From Draconibacterium orientale (GTDB lineage: Bacteria; Bacteroidota; Bacteroidia; Bacteroidales; JAADGE01), in NCBI GenBank assembly GCA_020718265.1, contig DYSM01000137.1, positions 1 to 7,651 on the forward strand: a stretch of DNA of 7,651 nucleotides, in the 5' to 3' direction. The translations under genes and the position numbers were made by a program. The notes below the pieces were generated by a model that was not told where the DNA came from, searched no databases, and saw nothing but the letters and a program-made list of their open reading frames with translations. Below, piece after piece: positions 5,760-7,651 of the stretch; position 1 is the first letter of the stretch, and each line of letters begins with the position of its first letter.

Positions 5760-7598
5760 TTACAGTTCGGCATCAAGTCTGTCGGTATCGACGTGGTAAA
5801 AGATTTTGGCAGTCATGCCGTTGCCGGGTGTACTTTCGATAAATGCGTTACCGTTCATCAGGCGAGAGCGTTGGATGACATTGTCTAATCCGATGCCGGA
5901 TTTATTGCTTTTCATCACTTTTTCAACATCAAAACCTTTGCCGTCGTCTTTGTAAAAAAGTGTGGCTTTGGTCTTTTTTTGGTCGAGAGTGATGTGAATA
6001 TTTTTCGCTTCGGCATATTTTAAAGTATTATTTATCAATTCATTAACGGTTCTGAACAATTGAATTTCCTCATTAATTTTTAATAACCCGTGATAGCCGC
6101 CCGACTCAAATGAAACATGCACCGTGCCAATTTCATTAATGCGTTCCACGAAATTTGTGAGCGAAGCCACCAAGCCAAAATGTGCCAAGTCGTGCGGCAG
6201 AATATTTACGGCAATTTCTTTTGCATTTTTGGCGGCTTTATCAAGCAGAGCAATGGCTTCATCGAGCATTTTGAGGGCGCGTTCGGAGCCGTGTTCGGCA
6301 CGTTTTACGATATTCAAATACATTTTTGCGGTAGAAAGAGATGCGCCGAGTCCGTCGTGCAGGTCTTTTGCAAAACGTTTGCGCTCTTGTTCTTCGGTGG
6401 AAATAATGGTTTCGAGGCGGATTTTTTCGGCATTCACGCGGTCGGTAATATCCCGTCCGGCAGACATAATAAGTTTTTTTCCAAAATAATCCACCACAGT
6501 GCTGCGTACCTCAACAGGAATGCGTTTGCCTTCTGCGGTTATATTTTCGAGTTGATAGATGAAATTCGTATTGTTTTTGATTTTTTCACGAAGCGGAACG
6601 TGCCCGTAAGCATTTCGATAGACGATTTGGTCTGTTTTCATTTTCAAAAGCTCTTCTCGCGGGTATCCGAGCATGTCTGAGGCTACTTGATTGGCATTGA
6701 CGATGTTCCCTTCAAAATCATTTATGATTACGGAATCGTTACTTTTTTCAAACAAATTGATAAAGTTTAACTCGCTGAGTTTCAATTTTTCGGTACGTTC
6801 CTTCACTAATTCTTCCAAACTTGCGTTGATTTGGAACAGTCGTTCTTCGGCATCGCGTTGTGCGGTTTTATCTTCGCAAATAACGAGCAATGCGGCTTTT
6901 TGATTCCAAGTTTGAGTCAGTGCATTTACTTTCAAATAAATAATTCGCTGCGAACTTGTAATGCCGCGAATGATTATGAAATTGTCGGGATTGTGTTTTG
7001 AGCCTGCGGCGTGCACGTACATTCGTTTTATAAGCGCTCTGTCTTCAAAGATTATAAAATTCTCAAAGGATGAGTTTTTAATTTGCTCTACATCTGTTTC
7101 AAACATAGAGGCAAGCCGGTTGTTGAAAAACACGATATTACCGTCTTGAATTACAAAAATCGCTTCGTTTGCATTGTCGTAAATGCCGGTAAGTTTGCGT
7201 TCGTGTTCGAGAATCTGCGCTTGTTGATTCCGAATTTTTAAGTGCGCATTGACACGCGCTATGAGTTCGGCACTGTTGAAGGGTTTTGTGATGTAGTCCA
7301 CCGCACCCGCTTCAAACGCTTGAATCATGCTTTCTCTTTCGTTTTTTGCGGTTAAAAAAATGATTGGAATATCGGCAGTGTCGGGGTTGTTTTTCAAATG
7401 TTTACAGGTTTCGTCGTCCATTTCGGGCATCATGATGTCCAACAGAATCAAATCAGGTTTTGTAACCGAAACGGATTCAAGTGCTTCCGCGCCGGACATG
7501 GCAACACTGACATCGATGCGCTCGGAGAGTAAAAAATTAACGGCAACATTTATATTTTCGGGCACATCGTCCACGATGAGTACGCTGTTTGGAATCAA
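5760..7598 (-). CDS. Hybrid sensor histidine kinase, REC-PAS-PAS-HisKA_3-HATPase
   Basis: This 612-residue protein has no transmembrane segment, so it is a cytoplasmic signalling kinase. The receiver domain (about 5-120) has acidic pocket D10/D11, phospho-acceptor D54, T83 and K105. A linking helix leads to a weak PAS domain (about 135-247), a coiled coil (248-275) and a clearer PAS domain (276-388) ending in GRDITDR. The HisKA_3 dimerisation helix carries phospho-acceptor H414 in DLHDGLG. The ATPase domain shows the N box (E520 to N524), DDGKGF (551-556) and GIGL (568-571). HisKA_3 kinases usually phosphorylate NarL/LuxR-type regulators; none is in the window. The receiver loop after D54 reads MPEMDDET, one residue short of the common MPxMDGxE form. 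No ATG is available: an in-frame TAA lies upstream, and the first internal Met is residue 34, beyond the acidic pocket. TTG at 7596-7598 is therefore the likely start. Confidence 0.93.
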   Translation of the reverse strand: MIPNSVLIVDDVPENINVAVNFLLSERIDVSVAMSGAEALESVSVTKPDLILLDIMMPEMDDETCKHLKNNPDTADIPIIFLTAKNERESMIQAFEAGAVDYITKPFNSAELIARVNAHLKIRNQQAQILEHERKLTGIYDNANEAIFVIQDGNIVFFNNRLASMFETDVEQIKNSSFENFIIFEDRALIKRMYVHAAGSKHNPDNFIIIRGITSSQRIIYLKVNALTQTWNQKAALLVICEDKTAQRDAEERLFQINASLEELVKERTEKLKLSELNFINLFEKSNDSVIINDFEGNIVNANQVASDMLGYPREELLKMKTDQIVYRNAYGHVPLREKIKNNTNFIYQLENITAEGKRIPVEVRSTVVDYFGKKLIMSAGRDITDRVNAEKIRLETIISTEEQERKRFAKDLHDGLGASLSTAKMYLNIVKRAEHGSERALKMLDEAIALLDKAAKNAKEIAVNILPHDLAHFGLVASLTNFVERINEIGTVHVSFESGGYHGLLKINEEIQLFRTVNELINNTLKYAEAKNIHITLDQKKTKATLFYKDDGKGFDVEKVMKSNKSGIGLDNVIQRSRLMNGNAFIESTPGNGMTAKIFYHVDTDRLDAEL

Positions 7599-7651
7599 TG
7601 AGTCCGGTCTAAAAAGCCTGTTTTATTTTAGCTAAACAAACTATATGCTTG
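7599..7651 (-). other. 5' leader of the sensor kinase gene
   Basis: Only 53 bp upstream of the kinase start are in the window. They contain an in-frame TAA eight codons before TTG, which limits the N-terminus, and no Shine-Dalgarno-like run. A TATAGTTTG at 7637-7645 is close to the Bacteroidota -7 element TAnnTTTG but has the spacing off by one; the matching -33 region would be outside the window. Confidence 0.3.

Noticed and set aside
6117..6680. Rightward ORF of 187 codons opposite the kinase gene
   Set aside because: It lies antisense to the conserved PAS/HisKA_3 region; Phe/His/Cys-rich translation is typical of an antisense shadow.
7637..7645. Promoter -7 element TATAGTTTG for the kinase gene
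   Set aside because: The TA-to-TTTG spacing does not match TAnnTTTG and the -33 region is outside the window.

Overview
The window looks like part of a Bacteroidota chromosome, with no mobile elements, CRISPR arrays or RNA genes that I can support. The evidence is AT-rich DNA with long A/T homopolymers, no Shine-Dalgarno-like sequences before the starts, a ClpS of the NDDYxT...VHYRGKADVKxG type, SPOR proteins with Asp/Thr/Lys linkers, and a REC-PAS-PAS-HisKA_3 kinase. All five genes read leftward on the minus strand.

Layout, right to left in transcription order. (1) 5760-7598 encodes a 612-residue hybrid sensor protein: N-terminal receiver, two PAS domains, and a HisKA_3/HATPase kinase core. 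It apparently starts at TTG and is followed by a clear intrinsic terminator at about 5658-5703. (2) 3103-5550 encodes an 815-residue exported protein. It has a signal peptide, two helical (TPR-like) regions split by a Thr/Asp/Lys linker, and three C-terminal SPOR domains, and it is followed by a second hairpin terminator at 3058-3099. (3) 2729-3013 is clpS, the N-degron adaptor of the Clp protease. (4) 1619-2716 and (5) 369-1622 follow clpS closely; they have a 12-nt gap from clpS and an ATGA overlap with each other. (6) 1-368 is an AT-rich intergenic stretch with small repeats and one hairpin.

The unusual part is the clpS operon. The 417-residue protein (369-1622) ends in a recognisable, divergent FloA-type (flotillin-like, SPFH) core with the DIEIGKNV motif. 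In front of it, in place of the usual FloA membrane hairpin, lies an array of seven 32-33-residue repeats resembling the short helical repeat that normally precedes the FloA SPFH domain. The 365-residue protein upstream is built from more degenerate copies of the same repeat and has no SPFH domain. The repeat phase runs through the ATGA junction, as though one long repeat-SPFH protein had been split into two coupled genes. The upstream protein begins with an amphipathic helix that could serve as a peripheral membrane anchor. I know of no described system made of ClpS plus a repeat protein plus a repeat-FloA protein. The homology is judged by eye against remembered FloA sequences, and the functional link to ClpS is inference from operon structure.
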